From Haematococcus lacustris (taxonomy: Eukaryota; Chlorophyta; Chlorophyceae; Chlamydomonadales; Haematococcaceae), in the NCBI GenBank assembly GCA_030144725.1, contig JASKMD010000014.1, positions 3,028,870 through 3,092,869 of the forward strand: a DNA stretch of 64,000 nt. The letters run 5' to 3'. How positions within the stretch are numbered: the first letter of the stretch is position 1; each line of letters opens with the position of its first letter. This document shows, piece after piece, positions 32,658 to 43,708 of the stretch. The position numbers were made by a program, and so were the translations under genes. The notes beneath the pieces are model-generated. The model did not search any database, had not been told where the DNA came from, and saw nothing but the letters and a program-made list of their open reading frames with translations.

Positions 32658-32811
32658 ATGACCTGGCTGGTCACGACCCAGCTCTTGCACGGCGAGCTCA
32701 CGCTGCTTACCACGGGCGAGGACTACCCTATGCTTGCGGGGAATCTGGTGGCGCTGTTCTTCTCCGCCTTTCTTTGCATCGGCCTGTCGATCATCTACTC
32801 TCAGAAGGACC
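32658..32811 (+). pseudogene. Captured exon resembling DUR3 urea transporter
   Basis: The frame TTGEDYPMLAGNLVALFFSA, continuing to LCIGLSIIYSQKD, resembles a transmembrane segment of plant and algal DUR3 urea-proton symporters (the pattern TTG..Y.MLAGN.VA). It is cut off on the right by a (CCCCG)n array and on the left by unrelated repeat sequence. No neighbouring DUR3 exon was found. It is best read as a gene fragment carried by rearrangement or a transposon. Confidence 0.45.
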
Positions 32812-32834
32812 CCGCCCCGCCCCGCCCCGCCCCA

Positions 32835-33440
32835 GCCGGTATGTTACAGCCGATATCAGTTTCGTCTTTCGCGGCCCGATGTTGAAGCGCAAGTACAGCT
32901 GAACGAGGCAAGTCTACGTTAGCTTCGCAAGAAACCGAGGGCGATGCGCATAGGGTTCTTCCCATGCAACCCCTTTCCAGCCCCCCCCACCCCCCACCAG
33001 AGTGGGAATGTGTGAGAGGGGGCAAATGTTTCCTCAGACAGTGCTTCTACCCTTTGTCCTTCTTATCCTTCCTTTCTTTCTTTTCTTTGTTTCTACATGC
33101 CTTGTGTTCTTCGGGGTTTTTTGTGAGCTCACCCCTGGCTGCAACCCAGCTCCAGCACCCTTCAGCCTGGCCAGCTGTCCCCGCCTCCCTCCAGCCAGCT
33201 CCCTCCAGCCACTAGAGCAGCAGCCTGCCAGGGTCCTGACGACCTAGTGAAGCAGGCAGGCAGGCAGGCGCTGACACAAGGGCAGGATGGGTGATTGGGG
33301 GCAGAGTCAGCCTAAAGACTGCCTACCACTGCCTCCCACTGCCTGGTCATTCAGGTCACCTGGCAGGGTCAGGGCTGCAGCTGGCTCAGGAGGAGGTCAG
33401 GAGAAGTCTTTATGCAAGGTTTGCTGCAACATTACATCTA
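32835..33440 (+). repeat. Second copy of the 270-bp dispersed repeat and adjoining block
   Basis: 32835-33090 matches 24575-24830, and 33125-33330 matches the GCCTGGCCAGCTGTCCCCGCC block at 24920-25090 and 57440-57660. The order is the same as at 24.6-25.1 kb, so the two blocks moved or duplicated together. Confidence 0.65.
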
Positions 33441-34159
33441 CATTGCAGGGCTGACCATGTCTACCTCTAGGTATGCCTCTCTACCTTCGTGACTATACAT
33501 ATCAGGCATACGGCAGCCTTGCATGCCTTTCACTCACATCAACTATTGCACGCCCAACAACTACCACTCCTCGAAGTATGGTCCGTGGCAACAGCTGTGG
33601 CACGACGACATCATTTATACCAACCCTTACCCAGCGATTGCCATTCTTTTTACTATTGGTACGACACCCGGGAAACACAGAATGGGAGACAGGTTCCGTC
33701 CGCTGGGTCGGCTGTTGCAGGCAGGGCCAGCACATGGCTCAGGAGGAGGGGTGGGTCAGGAGGTAGGGGGCAGCACCAGGGGGCGGCGCCAGCAGTGGCG
33801 CAGGCTGAGCTGCCAGGCAGCAGCCGGCCACCAGGCAGCCCTGAAGCTGGCTGCCAGCGAGGTAGAGGGCAACACACAGGGCTGAGGCAGAAAGCAGTGG
33901 CAGCTGAGCCAGAGCAGGCAGTGGTGGGGTGATGTCATGAGGAGGGTTAGCAGGCGGGGTACCCCACTTCGGGCAGGCTGCAGTGCAAGCCCCTCCCACA
34001 ACCCCTGCCCCACCCTGCTGCTCCAGGCATGGCCTGCTTGAGGGTAGAGAGCAGGCCATGCGCCCCAGGACAAGGCAGGACAAGGCACCTCCCAGCAGCA
34101 CACCCACAGTGGAAAGGTGTGGCCGGGCAGCTTGGAGACTACAAGGTGTGGCTGACAGC
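33441..34159. other. Spacer with one possible coding fragment and dispersed repeats
   Basis: At 33523-33661 a plus-strand frame (NYCTPNNYHSSKYGPWQQLW, then YTNPYPAIAILF) has coding-like composition unlike its surroundings and ends just before a GT. It is unrecognised. 33730-33930 and 33970-34150 are copies of blocks also found at 61880-62120 and 61390-61560. Confidence 0.4.
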
Positions 34160-34711
34160 TTAGAGACTCGTGCCACAGTGTGAGGCTTGCATACTTGTAT
34201 AGTCATAAAATGGTGCCCCGCTGCTGACCAACTTGCAGACCTCCACTGCTGTACAGCTTTTCAGCTTTGCCAGGGCATGGGCCAGCAGGTCGGTGTATTG
34301 TTGGGTGTACTCTGTCTGCGGCAGCTGCAAGGTGGGAGCCACCTGCTCCCTGTAGCACTGGCTGTCCTCTGTTTCTGGCTGCCACAAGGTGAGGGCCAGC
34401 TTGCTTGTCCTTGCTTGCAGGGCTGTCACAACTCGGGGCGTGAGCAGCTGGTCGCAGCACTGACTGCCCAGCTGGATGCGTAAGGCTGGGGCGTGGAGCA
34501 GGTGGGCCTGGGAGAAGGCACGGCAGGTCAGGGGCAGCTGGCTCCTGGCCCCAAGCTGCATGACCCGGCAAGCGATGTCATCCAGCAGCGCTGGCGGGAG
34601 GTCCAGCAGCCTAGTGGCAGGAGGGGGCGCCTCGCCAGCTGGGCTGTACCCATCTGTTGCTGAGGCACCGCCATCCACAGCGGAATGATGTTGCATGTCA
34701 CTCTGGGTCAT
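34160..34711 (-). pseudogene. F-box-like/LRR family, truncated copy with open 5' part (LRR-6)
   Basis: The 183-codon open frame has the family N-terminus (MTQSDMQHHSAVDGGA), the F-box-like segment (LLDLPPALLDDIACRVMQLG) and the spacer through VEVCKLVSSG. It is then fused out of family similarity at about 34200, where a dispersed repeat begins. No LRR remains. If expressed it would give an F-box-only protein, but a relic is more likely. Confidence 0.7.
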
Positions 34712-34859
34712 ATCTGGGATTGTCTGTTGACCTGCACAGTGGGTGAAGCAAGAAGGCTGTCAGGGTGTGAGGGCGCCAGTAGCAGCAGCAGCAGCAGCAG
34801 CGTATGATTGGCTGGGTGTGGGTGCGAGAACGCACCTGGCTGCTCCCCACTCCTCTCCC

Positions 34860-35275
34860 CTTACCTTAGTGTGGCTCCCGGCAGGACAGTGAATGGTGGG
34901 CGCCAGGCGGCTGGTGTTGGGACGTCTTGACCACTGCACCTCACAAGGTGTGCCTGGTGCATCAACAGCCTGACAACCCAGGCGTCTGTGCTTCAGGGTT
35001 GCGCTTCCCAGCCCCTCACCCTCCATTGCCTCTAGCTGCGGCCAGTCTGCCCTGACCAGGACATGGCCAGCTTGATACACAGCACCCACACCCTCCTGCA
35101 GCATCTTCTCCTTGCTGTCACCAGTCCCATCACGTAGGCAACAGATCCATAGACCATGGCTGCAGGGGGCAGCCACTGAAGAGTCAGTCGAGCCCTGCAC
35201 TGACTGCTGTTGCCCTGCCGCCCTGCACGGTGCAGGCCCAATGCTCACACCATGAGGTGAGGTAGGCAGCAACAC
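34860..35275 (-). repeat. Dispersed block with conserved broken reading frame
   Basis: The block corresponds to 52620-53110, 54300-54510 and parts of 25420-25770 and 58030-58380. The minus strand carries GVGAVYQAGHVLVRADWPQL and NSNMRTWLHAVPASCDVLLP. All copies are interrupted in different places. It is joined directly to the LRR-7 remnant. Confidence 0.5.
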
Positions 35276-36150
35276 ATCACAGCTGGCGGGCACTGCATGC
35301 AGCCAGGTTCTCATGTTGCTGTTGGCTGCACCCTTACATAGCATAGCAACCCGCATGCTCTTGACCTTCACTGGCACCTGGCGCGCATATGCCATGTTGT
35401 GGAGTGCCGCGGCCACCTCAGGCTTGGAGATGTCCTCCACGCCAATGTGCAGACAATCCAGCACTAGAGGCTGGGAGTGGGAGTGCAGGGGCAGGTAGGC
35501 GAGTGCCCTCCACTCAATAGTCCCAAGCAACTCCAGCCGCTGCCAGCTGCAGGGCGCATTCGCACATGAGGTGTCCAGCTTTGAAATACCTCTTAGTTGG
35601 ACTGTTGTAATCTGGGTAGTAACTGCCAGCAGTGTGTCAAGCTGCTGCTGCTGGTGTGGAGCTGAGGCAGCGCTTGTAGCAGCTCAGGCAAGCCTTGTAG
35701 CTTGTCAGGGTGGGATAGAGTGAGCACTTGTCAGCTGCTTGAGCTTGACACCTTGAAACGGGTCCAGGGTCAAAGCCCCAGACCCGGGCTGCTGAGGCTG
35801 CTGAACAGTGGTGCTGTGGAGGTGTAGCTGCTGCCGTTGCAAGGAAAGCTGCGGGTGGGACAGTAGGCTGGCCAAGCTGCTGCTGGTGACGGAGTGGCAA
35901 CTAAGGACCAGGGCAGTCAGGCCAGGGTAGCTGTCCACCAGGCGCTGGGCGAGGTCAGGTGAGCAGGGCAGATCCTTGCGATAACAGGGCGAACTTTTTC
36001 ACAAGCTGATAACCTTCACAGCCGCCCAGTTGTCCAGCTGGGGCAGAGTGTGGGCCACAGGTCGATGTACGACTGGCTGTCCTTTGTCTCTGGCTGCCAC
36101 AAGGTAAGAGCCAGCTTGCTTGTCCTCGCTTGCAGGGCTGGGACAACTCA
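35276..36150 (-). pseudogene. F-box-like/LRR family, central fragment (LRR-7)
   Basis: Recognisable pieces from right to left are SEDKQAGSYLVAARDKGQPV, PGLTALVLSCHSVTSSSLAS, QPQQPGSGALTLDPFQGVKL and PLVLDCLHIGVEDISKPEVA. The QPQQPGSGALTLDPFQG segment is shared specifically with LRR-10 (55.3-57.0 kb), so these two are closest relatives. Multiple frame changes and missing ends make it a pseudogene. Confidence 0.7.
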
Positions 36151-36660
36151 AGATGTGCTGGGAGAGACACACTAAGGAAGTGTGACGCATGCATTGCATA
36201 CAGGTCTGGTTTTGATTGTAGGGCGCTGCACCAGCAGAGCAGAGGTCCGTCCCTGGTTCAGATGCCTGCCGCAGGTACTTGGTTGAGTGAAGCACCTGGG
36301 GAGGCAATGGAGCTTATAACCAGGAGCCACAGCAGCAAGGCACGGCAGTGGCTAACAGTGCCGCTGTTTGCGTGGGCTCTATCGACGTCACGTAGTCTCT
36401 GTGGCACTATGTGACGTGATGTGCTGTGATATGACGATGTGATCTCTGCAGCACTGACTCCAGGGAATGTTGCTGTGTTGGCACTTGAGGTGTGGCTGGT
36501 CAGCTGAAGCTGCACGCCATGCAGGTGAGGCAGAGGTTGGTACAGATCAGAGTGGAGGAAGGGTCAGCGCGGTGTAGCCTCATCATTCAAACCACAGCCT
36601 TGGCCACGCCAGGCTGTGAAGGGTTGTTGGACTTCCTGCATGCAAGCAGCTTGGGTGGGC
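36151..36660. other. Spacer, nothing recognised
   Basis: No gene or shared repeat was recognised by eye. The sequence contains several GATGTG/GACGTGATGTG repeats near 36385-36440. Confidence 0.35.
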
Positions 36661-38650
36661 CTGATGGTTGCTTAATGGTTGACTTCCATTATCAGTGACC
36701 AAGGCTGCTTCACCATGAGCTGCAGCGACCTCAGCATGGCTGCTGTTGCCACGCCCTCTGAGGCCCAGCAGGTGATGTGCGTGATGCTGGGCATGTGCTG
36801 AACCAGCCGGCGCCAAAACGTCAGGGAGGGGGTCAGGCTGCACATGCTACGACATCTGCTGCACTGACGCCCTGCATGCCACTGAACACAACCTCTTGCA
36901 AGCCCGTACAGCGCAGTTGCTGCAGCAAAGCCTCATAGTGCGCCAATAATGCGCGACAGGCGCGGTCCAACTCCAACGCTCGCAGGCTAACACCTTGCAG
37001 GCTGGCACCTTGCAGGCCTGTGTCAGGTTGTGCACTGCAGCTGCCACTAGGAGGCCAGGATCGCCGTATTCTTCGCTATCGTCACCATCAGCATCGTCCC
37101 CCATGCCAACACTAAGGCCACCCAGCAGCAGGGGCTGGCTGAGTGAGTGCAGGGGCATGTAGGCGGCAGTGGATCAGTCGATCCAGTGGGTCAGCTCCAG
37201 CCGCTGCCAGCTGCAGGGTGCACCTGCTCGTGAGCTGCTCAGGTCTTGCAGCTGCACGCTGGTGAGCTGGGTGGCTGCCAGCAGAGCGTCCAGATGCTCC
37301 TGACCTTACAGTGTGACCCCAGGCAGCTGCAAGGTGTGCAGCCGGGGAAAGGCGTGCAGCACCTCAGGCGGGTTGGTAAGGAAGCACTACCTGGACACAG
37401 TCAGCACCTGCAGTTGTGGCAGCGGGCCCAGTGCCGCTGCAAGGGATGTCAGGGTCAGGTACAGCTGCACGAGCTGTTGAACATGCAGCTGTGTCAGGTG
37501 CTGGGCCAGGGGCTGGAGGCCAGGCATCAACACCTCCGTGCCAACATCCAGGCTGAGATGCTGAAGTCTAACACGATTGAACACATTGGTGGCTGCCCCT
37601 GGCACAGGCCGCTTGGACTGGGTGATGGTGGAGCCGGTGAGGTCCAGCTGCTGCAGCTGCAGGGACAGCTGTGGGTGGGAGAGCAGGGCAGCCAGACTAC
37701 TGCAGGGGATCGAGTAGCCGTGGAGGGCTAGGGAGTTTAGGCCTGGGAGGCTATCTATCAAGTGCACGCTGGTGAGCTGGGTGGCTGCCAGCAGAGCGTC
37801 CAGATGCTCCTGACCTTACAGTGTGACCCCAGGCAGCTGCAAGGTGTGCAGTCGGATAAGGCGCGCAGCACTTTAGACGGGTTGGTAAGGAAGCACTGCC
37901 TGGACACTGTCAGCACCTGCAGCTATGGCAGCAGGCCCAGTGCCGCTGCAAGGGATGTCAGGGTCGGGTAGAGCTGCATATGAGCTGTTGAACATGCAGC
38001 TGTGTCAGGTGCTGGGCCAGGGGCTGGAGGCCAGGCAACAAGACACCATGGAACAGACTGGCAAGACTGGCTGAGGCTGCTTAAGCTGGGTGATGGTGGA
38101 GCCAACGAAGTCGAGCTGCTGCAGCTGCAGGGTCAGCCGCCGAGCAGGCTGCCCAGGCCACTGCAGCGGATGGAGTAGCCGTGGAGGGGTCAGGGAGGTC
38201 AGGCGTGGGATGCTATCTATGAAGTGCTGTGCGAGGTCCATGCAGTCCAGCGGTAGGGCAACCTCAGTATCGGGGCTGATCAGCTTGCATAGGGGTCCAG
38301 CGGTAGGGCAACCTCGGTCTTCGCGGCTGCCCAGCCTGTTTAAAGACATCGGGCCATGTAGTGCCCGCCGCAGAGAGCGTGCGGCTGTCCCGAGATTAGC
38401 GCGAACCTCCGCGTCCTTCGCGGCTCTTCAGCAGCTGGTCGTATCAATGCTTGTTCAGCTGGATGCGGAGTGCTGTGCAGGAGATAGTTTGGGAGAAGGT
38501 GCGGCGGGAAGGGACAGCGCTTCGCCCGCAATGAGCTGCACGGTCGGCCACCAGTCCCGCAGGCAGGGGGGGGAGACTTACCCGCCGCTGGGTACGCCTC
38601 GGGAGGAGCGTTGAAAGGCTTAGGCCGCATGCTCGTAGTTGCCGCTGCCT
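36661..38650 (-). pseudogene. F-box-like/LRR family, broken copy with internal duplication (LRR-4)
   Basis: The copy runs from an N-terminal remnant (LPAGLVADRAAHCGR, about 38560) through CMDLAQHFIDSIPRLTSL, LSLQLQQLDLTGSTITQSKRP, PLPQLQVLTVS and PLLLGGLSVGMGDDA to a C-terminal remnant at about 36840-36680 (PSLTFWRRLVQHMPS, SLQLMVKQPW). Frames change repeatedly. About 0.5 kb in the middle is duplicated in tandem (37254-37763 and 37764-38230). Confidence 0.75.
37254..38230. repeat. Tandem duplication of about 510 bp inside LRR-4
   Basis: The segment starting TGCACGCTGGTGAGCTGGGT occurs at 37254 and again at 37764, followed in both by the same CAGATGCTCCTGACCTTACA and by the same LRR sequence. 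The right copy is slightly shorter and more decayed. Both units end at GGGA.GCTATCTAT.AAGTGC. Confidence 0.85.
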
Positions 38651-39152
38651 GCAATGACGGACGTGGCAGGGTCGGCGCGCTTGGTGCAACAAGGAACAAA
38701 TACACAATATCCTCTCATTGCCCAGAGACGCCACCATCACCCAGTGTGTCCGCATCATCACCACAATGCAATGGCACATCGGCCTTAGACACTGGTAACA
38801 GACATGTCACCATGGACATCACCATGTCATCACAGATGCCTTGCACACAAACCCGTAGCGGCAGCCTGTCTGGATCACAACACCATGTCCAGCCACTGCA
38901 GCCTCATCTTCAGCGACCGCAACAACCGCCACTACAACAACGGCAGCCAACAGGTATGTCAGCAGGCAGGCATGCTAAGGCTGGTGAGTAGGGGTTGCGT
39001 TGCTCACATCATCATCCAAAGCACACACTGCTGCTGGCACACATGGTGGGGGCCGCCCATGCGTCTGCATGCAAAGCATATGTGGCTGCTACTGCTCCTG
39101 ACAGGTGTGCACACACTCGTGACTCATGCGCCCATGATGCATCCGTTGTGGC
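38651..39152. repeat. Flanking repeat shared by LRR-2 and LRR-3
   Basis: The spacer downstream of LRR-3 matches 27840-28300 downstream of LRR-2, including CATCACCACAATGCAATGG-like and AGGTATGTCAGCAGGC sequences and the GCAAAGCATATGTGG block. The two genes therefore duplicated together with at least 0.4 kb of flank. Confidence 0.6.
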
Positions 39153-40840
39153 TCATTGCGGCTTAATGCCAATGTCCAGCGGCTTAATGCAAATGTCCAG
39201 CCTGCGTGCCCAGGGCTGCTCAGCCATAAGCTGCAGCGACTGGTGCATGGCTGAGCTTGTGCTCCCCTCCACGTGCTCGAAGACAACACTAGTGACGGTG
39301 GGCATGAGCTGCACCAGCTGGCGCCAGAACTCCAGGGAGGGGGTCACGCTGCCACTCTCAAACACGAGGTGAGAGCAGCCTTGGTACAGTGGTGCCAGTG
39401 TCACAACATCCACCGCGCCCACGATCATGCCGGACACGCACACCTTTCCCCGGCTGCAGTGGTTCAGTGCTTGCAGCACAGGCACCAGCTGCTGCAGCTC
39501 TACTTGCTGCTCTGCTGCTGTGTCCTTATCAGAACTGTACAGATGCAACTCCTTGATCCTCACTGGCACCTTGCAAGCCTGTGTCAGGTTGTGGACTGCA
39601 GCTGCCACCAGGTCGCGGTCGACACCTGTGTGAGCCCCTACATGAAGAGCCCCCAGCACCAGGGGCTGGGTGAGGGAGTGCAGAGGCAGGTAGGCAGCAG
39701 TGGCGCAGTCAACAGAGCGGAGGGAGTGCAGCGGTAGGTGTGCCACAGTGTAGCAACTAGCACAGCCAGTGAGCTCCAGCCGCTGCCAGCTGCAGGGCAC
39801 ATCTGCACGTGAGCTGGTCAGCCCCCCAAATGACTGAAGCTGGATGCTGGTAAGCTGGGTGGCTGCCAGCAGTGTGTCCAGGTCCTCCTGGTCCATAACT
39901 GCATCTGGCAGCTGCAGGGTGTGCAGCTGAGGCAACGTCCGCAGCAGCCAAGGCAGACCCCACGGGCAGTGACACCCAGGCATTGTCAGCACCTGCAGCT
40001 GCGCCAGGGGCTGCAGCGCTGCAGTGAAGTCGACAAGGATCCACTCCGCACCCTCCTGCTGCTGGATGCACAGCTGTGTCAGGTGCTGGGACAATGGCTG
40101 CAGGTTGGGCAGAAGGGGCTCTTCACCAGCGACTGATTTGATCGACAGGCTCAGCTGCTTGAGCTTGAATGCATGGAATAGGTTGTCCAGAGTGGCTGCC
40201 CCTGGCTCAGGCCGCTTGGGCTGGGTGATGGTGGTGCTGGTGAGGTCCAGCTGCTGCAGCTGAAGGGCCAGCGGCGGGTGGGACAACAGGGTGGCCAAAT
40301 TACTGCAGGGGATGGCATAGCCGTGGTGCGACAGGGAGGTAAGGCTTGGGAAGCTGCTCATTAAGCGCTGAGCAAGGTCGTGGCTGCAGCTTAGACGCTT
40401 GAGAATGCCGAGGGATGGACCTTCAATGGTTCCCAGCTTGCAGGCTTCCACGGCTGCACAGCTGGCCAGCTTCTTCAGGACCTTGGTCAGCAGCATGATA
40501 CTGCCTGGTGTGTTGATCCTGCTGTTGCTCGAGAGTCAGGGCCAGCTTGCATGTCCTGGCTTGCAGGACTGCGACGACGGGTGTGAGCAGCTGGAACTGA
40601 GAACGTCCTGAGAGGAACTGGTCGCAGCCCTGGCTGTTCAGCTGGATGTGGAGAGAGGGGGCGTGCGACAGGGTAGTGTTGGAGAATGCGCGGCAGGTGA
40701 GAGAAAGCGCTCCGCCCGCACCCAGCGCTGACCTGGCGCTCAGTGAGGCTGAAGACAAATGGGAGCGCCTTTGCTGGGTGGCCCACACCTCTACCCACGA
40801 CCCAGCTGTCCCCTGGTTACCACCGCTGAGCCTAAACACA
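39153..40840 (-). pseudogene. F-box-like/LRR family member with N-terminal frameshift (LRR-3)
   Basis: A long open frame from the ATG at 40496 to 39153 gives 447 codons of well-preserved LRRs (LAQLQVLTMPGCHCPWGL, LPQLHTLQLPDAV, TQLTSIQLQSFGGLTSS), a duplicated CASC..AHLPLHSL / VDCATAAYLPLHSL unit, and the conserved end (PSLEFWRQLVQLMP, SLQLMAEQPWARRL). The expected N-terminus lies upstream in other frames (LSLTCRAFSNTTLSHAPSL, CKLALTLEQQQDQHTRQYH), so a shift near 40505 separates the F-box-like part. A protein without F-box could still start at 40496. Closest relative is LRR-2. Confidence 0.7.
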
Positions 40841-40917
40841 CAACCACAGACCTGGGCCTCTTCTTCCAGTTATGCATCGCCTCGGCTTGAAGTCTCTAGG
40901 GAATCCTGCCAATGGTA

Positions 40918-41855
40918 CAGGATGCCATTCTGACCCCTGCGACAGGGCTATGGCCTTGGCATGACATGCATGCGCTACTTGTAAGCTGATGACAGCTCAA
41001 TAGGGGCACACACTACTGTGCCATAGGCTGCTGCTGCTGCAGCTGCTGTTGGGCCTTAAGTGGCGGGTCTCGCAACGGTTTGTACCTTAACTCAGGGTAC
41101 TCCGTGCCCTTGGCTGGCAGAGCTGTCTGCTCTGGCCACCAGCACAGCTCCATTAGGCCCCATCTGCCCTCCCCCATGCGTTGCATGTTTAACGCTGCAT
41201 TGCAGTCACGGTCCAGTCACATGCCTGGCTGTGTTGCTGGCTTGGCTTCAGCAGTGTTGCCCTTGCCCTTACCCTTGCCCTTGTTGGGCTGGGTAGGCTC
41301 AGCTGCCTGCTCAGCCTTGGTGCGCTTGCTGTGCTTGGCTGGGAGGGTAGTGCTGGGCCCAGACTCTATGGCTGCTGCCGATGTGGCTTCCTGGCTGCTG
41401 CATGGGGGCTGTGGGGGCTTGCGGGGGGGCACTACCGGGCACCACATCAGGCCCCGCACTGGCTGGTCACGCTGCTGGCTCCAGGCTGGACGCAGCAGGC
41501 GGAGGTCTACCTGCCCAGCTGGGGGGCTTCCAGCCTGCAGGCCTAGTGGGCTGCTCATGGTCCAGCTGCTCCTCACAGGGCTGCTGGCCATCCACTGCTG
41601 AGCTGACCCGGGTGGTGCGGTGCTCATCCACTAGCACCACCCTGCCCTGCTGCTGGTCTGTGCCCCTGGGCCTGCACATCACCTTGCAGCAGGCTCGCAG
41701 CACCGCATCTGTACCCCAGCCTCCCCTGGTGCCGATGCCAGCTGCGCAAAAGAAGACCACCAGCTGCTTGACACGCTTGTGGCGCTCCATGGAAACCTCC
41801 GCCACCTCCTCCTCCAGCTGCAGTCATGCACACGAGGCACACAGGGTGGCTGACA
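40918..41855 (-). pseudogene. TnpB/Fanzor-like element, 3' half (copy B) with intact RuvC-III motif
   Basis: The minus strand starts at the 3' end of the family's intron (GACTGCAG, 41820) and reads VKQLVVFFCAAGIGTRGGWG, TDAVLRACCKVMCRPRG, VVLVDEHRTTRVSSA, then after a frame change SPPAGQVDLRLLRPAWSQQR, a Lys-rich linker, a stop, and LDRDCNAALNMQRMGEGRW, ending EYPELRYKPLRDPPLKAQ at about 41035. LDRDCNAALNM is the best-preserved RuvC-III-like motif in the window. The non-coding tail follows to about 40918, where it breaks into the LRR-3 upstream region. The right end breaks inside the intron into an LRR flank repeat. Confidence 0.6.
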
Positions 41856-41979
41856 TCGCTCCTGGGTCCTCCAGCATGGCAACAGTCAACATTGTGGCGT
41901 GCATGAAATCCATGTCAGAACTCCAGCCTTTTCTCCAGGCATGGCCGCTGGGCTTAACACCTACCGCTGGACTGCATGC

Positions 41980-43270
41980 ACACAGCTTCTTGAGCCTGCC
42001 AGCCCTGGGCCTTCATGGCTATTCCGTCACCTGCAGTGGTCTGGCCAGCCGGCCCTGCAGCTGCATCAGCTAGACCTCACCTGAAATGTCGCCCAGCCAC
42101 AGAAGCCTCGCTCAGCACTGGACTGACTGTGAGCCTTCCCAGGCCTGACAGCTTCCCAGGCCTGACCTCCCTGTCGCTCAACGGCTACTCCATTCCCTGC
42201 AGTGGGCTGGCCGCCCTGCTCGCTCACCCGCATCTGTCCCTGCAGCTGCAGCAGCTGGACCTCACTGGCACCACCATCCTTTAAGCAGCTGGAGGGTGGG
42301 GCGTGTGCAGCCTCTTTCAAGGTGCTAAGATGAACCAGCTGACCTTTATTTCTTTTGACAATGACAAAGACGGTGGTGAAGAGGTGGTGCTGTTTCCCTC
42401 CCTGCAACCTTTGGCACTGCACCTGACGTAGTTGAGGCTGCTGAAGGCCACACCCCCTAGTCACACTTTGAGCTTGCGCACAGTGTCATCTCGATAGCTG
42501 GCTCACTTGAGAGAGCTGTGCGTGACCAACGTCCAGTGCGGCATACTGCACGGGTTGGACGCCCCAGATGCAGATGCGCCTTGTAGCAGGGGTGCGTGGC
42601 ACGCATCATGGACTGCATCTCTGCCGCTTGCCTGCCGCTGCACTCCCTGACTCAGCCCCTTCACGTGAAGCGGCTCTGCATCGGTGTAGATGACGTCTCT
42701 GGCACTGACACAGCAGCTGCAGTCCACTGCCTGACACAAGCTCTCCCGGTGCCGGTAACTATTAATGTGTTGAGTGGATGTCAGGTCAGAAGGGGACAGA
42801 GAGGCGGGCACTTCCCTTGACGACCCTGTGCTCTTGAAACAGCAGAGGGCTTAGCTGAACCCACTGCAGCACCACGTCAAGGACTCTTTACACCCAAACT
42901 ACACATGCACTCTCCCACCCGCCGCTGTCCTTACAACTGCAGCAGCTGGACCTCAGCAGCACTGTCCTCCAGCAGCTGCAGCAGCCTGGGCCTGGGACAT
43001 GTTGTAAGTCAGCAGTCTGCTTGCTGCCAGCGCAGCCATCGTCACGGCGCTGGCTCCACTGTGTCAGGCCTGCATCCGCCTCAGGTGCCGCGGTGGCAGC
43101 GCATGCGCCTTGCTGGACTTCTTGCAGCAGCTGGTGCAGCTCATGCCTGCAGTGCAGCAAGTCACTGTCTGGTCTGTGGCAGGTGCTGTTACCTGGTGGC
43201 CATGTGCGAGTCATTGCGGTTGATGGCTGGGCAGCCCTGGGCCAGGTGGCTGGACATCAAGGTCAGTGCT
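41980..43270 (+). pseudogene. F-box-like/LRR family, plus-strand relic
   Basis: Decayed segments in family order: LTSLSLNGYSIPCSGLAALL and LSLQLQQLDLTGTTI (42160-42284), FPSLQPLALHLT (about 42390-42430), PLHSLTQPLHVKRLCIGVDD (42640-42710), ALAPLCQACIRLRCRGGSA (43045-43105) and LLDFLQQLVQLMPAVQQVTV (43110-43170). Stops and frame changes are frequent, and the N-terminal half is missing. The C-terminal part is closest to the minus-strand relic at 60800-61060. Confidence 0.65.
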
Positions 43271-43708
43271 GCAGGGCGACTGTTGCCTGCATGCTGCCTG
43301 GACATGTTGGCGGTGCTGATCATGGCAGGCGGTAGTGAGCCAGCTGCCACCTGCAGCCAGGTCAGTGTGATGAGGCGTGTGGGATGGCAGGAAGGCAAGG
43401 CCAGCAGCATGTGGGTGACAACAATGTATGAGTCACTGCGGCTTGCATGCAACATCATACTTCCTCACCTGCACTCACCTTCTACACTCTGGCCTGGTGC
43501 TGGCTGACTGATGACCAGTGAGTGTCAGGCTGGCAGCTTCAGGGTGGCCATTGAGTCACGAGCGCATGTTTTGCAAGCGCTGGCAGTGGCTGGGCTGCAT
43601 TGCTGAAGCAAGCTGTCAGGGTCGGGGTGCCCTGAGCTGTTACATATACACTGTCCCTCTCACTGATATGTCAGTGAGAGTAATGGTCTCAGGTGATGGT
43701 CTCAGGTA
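43271..43708. repeat. Dispersed block shared with 60480-60740
   Basis: 43330-43450 matches the reverse complement of about 60590-60730 (shared GTGTGATGAGGCGTGTGGGATGGCAGG-type sequence, given here only as a landmark). It follows the LRR relic in both places, so relic and flank were copied together. A triplicated AATGGTCTCAGGT-like unit lies at 43680-43715. Confidence 0.55.

Noticed and set aside
36190..36300. Possible tRNA (GGTTCAGATGCC resembling a T-loop)
   Set aside because: No matching acceptor stem, D-arm or anticodon arm could be folded around it.
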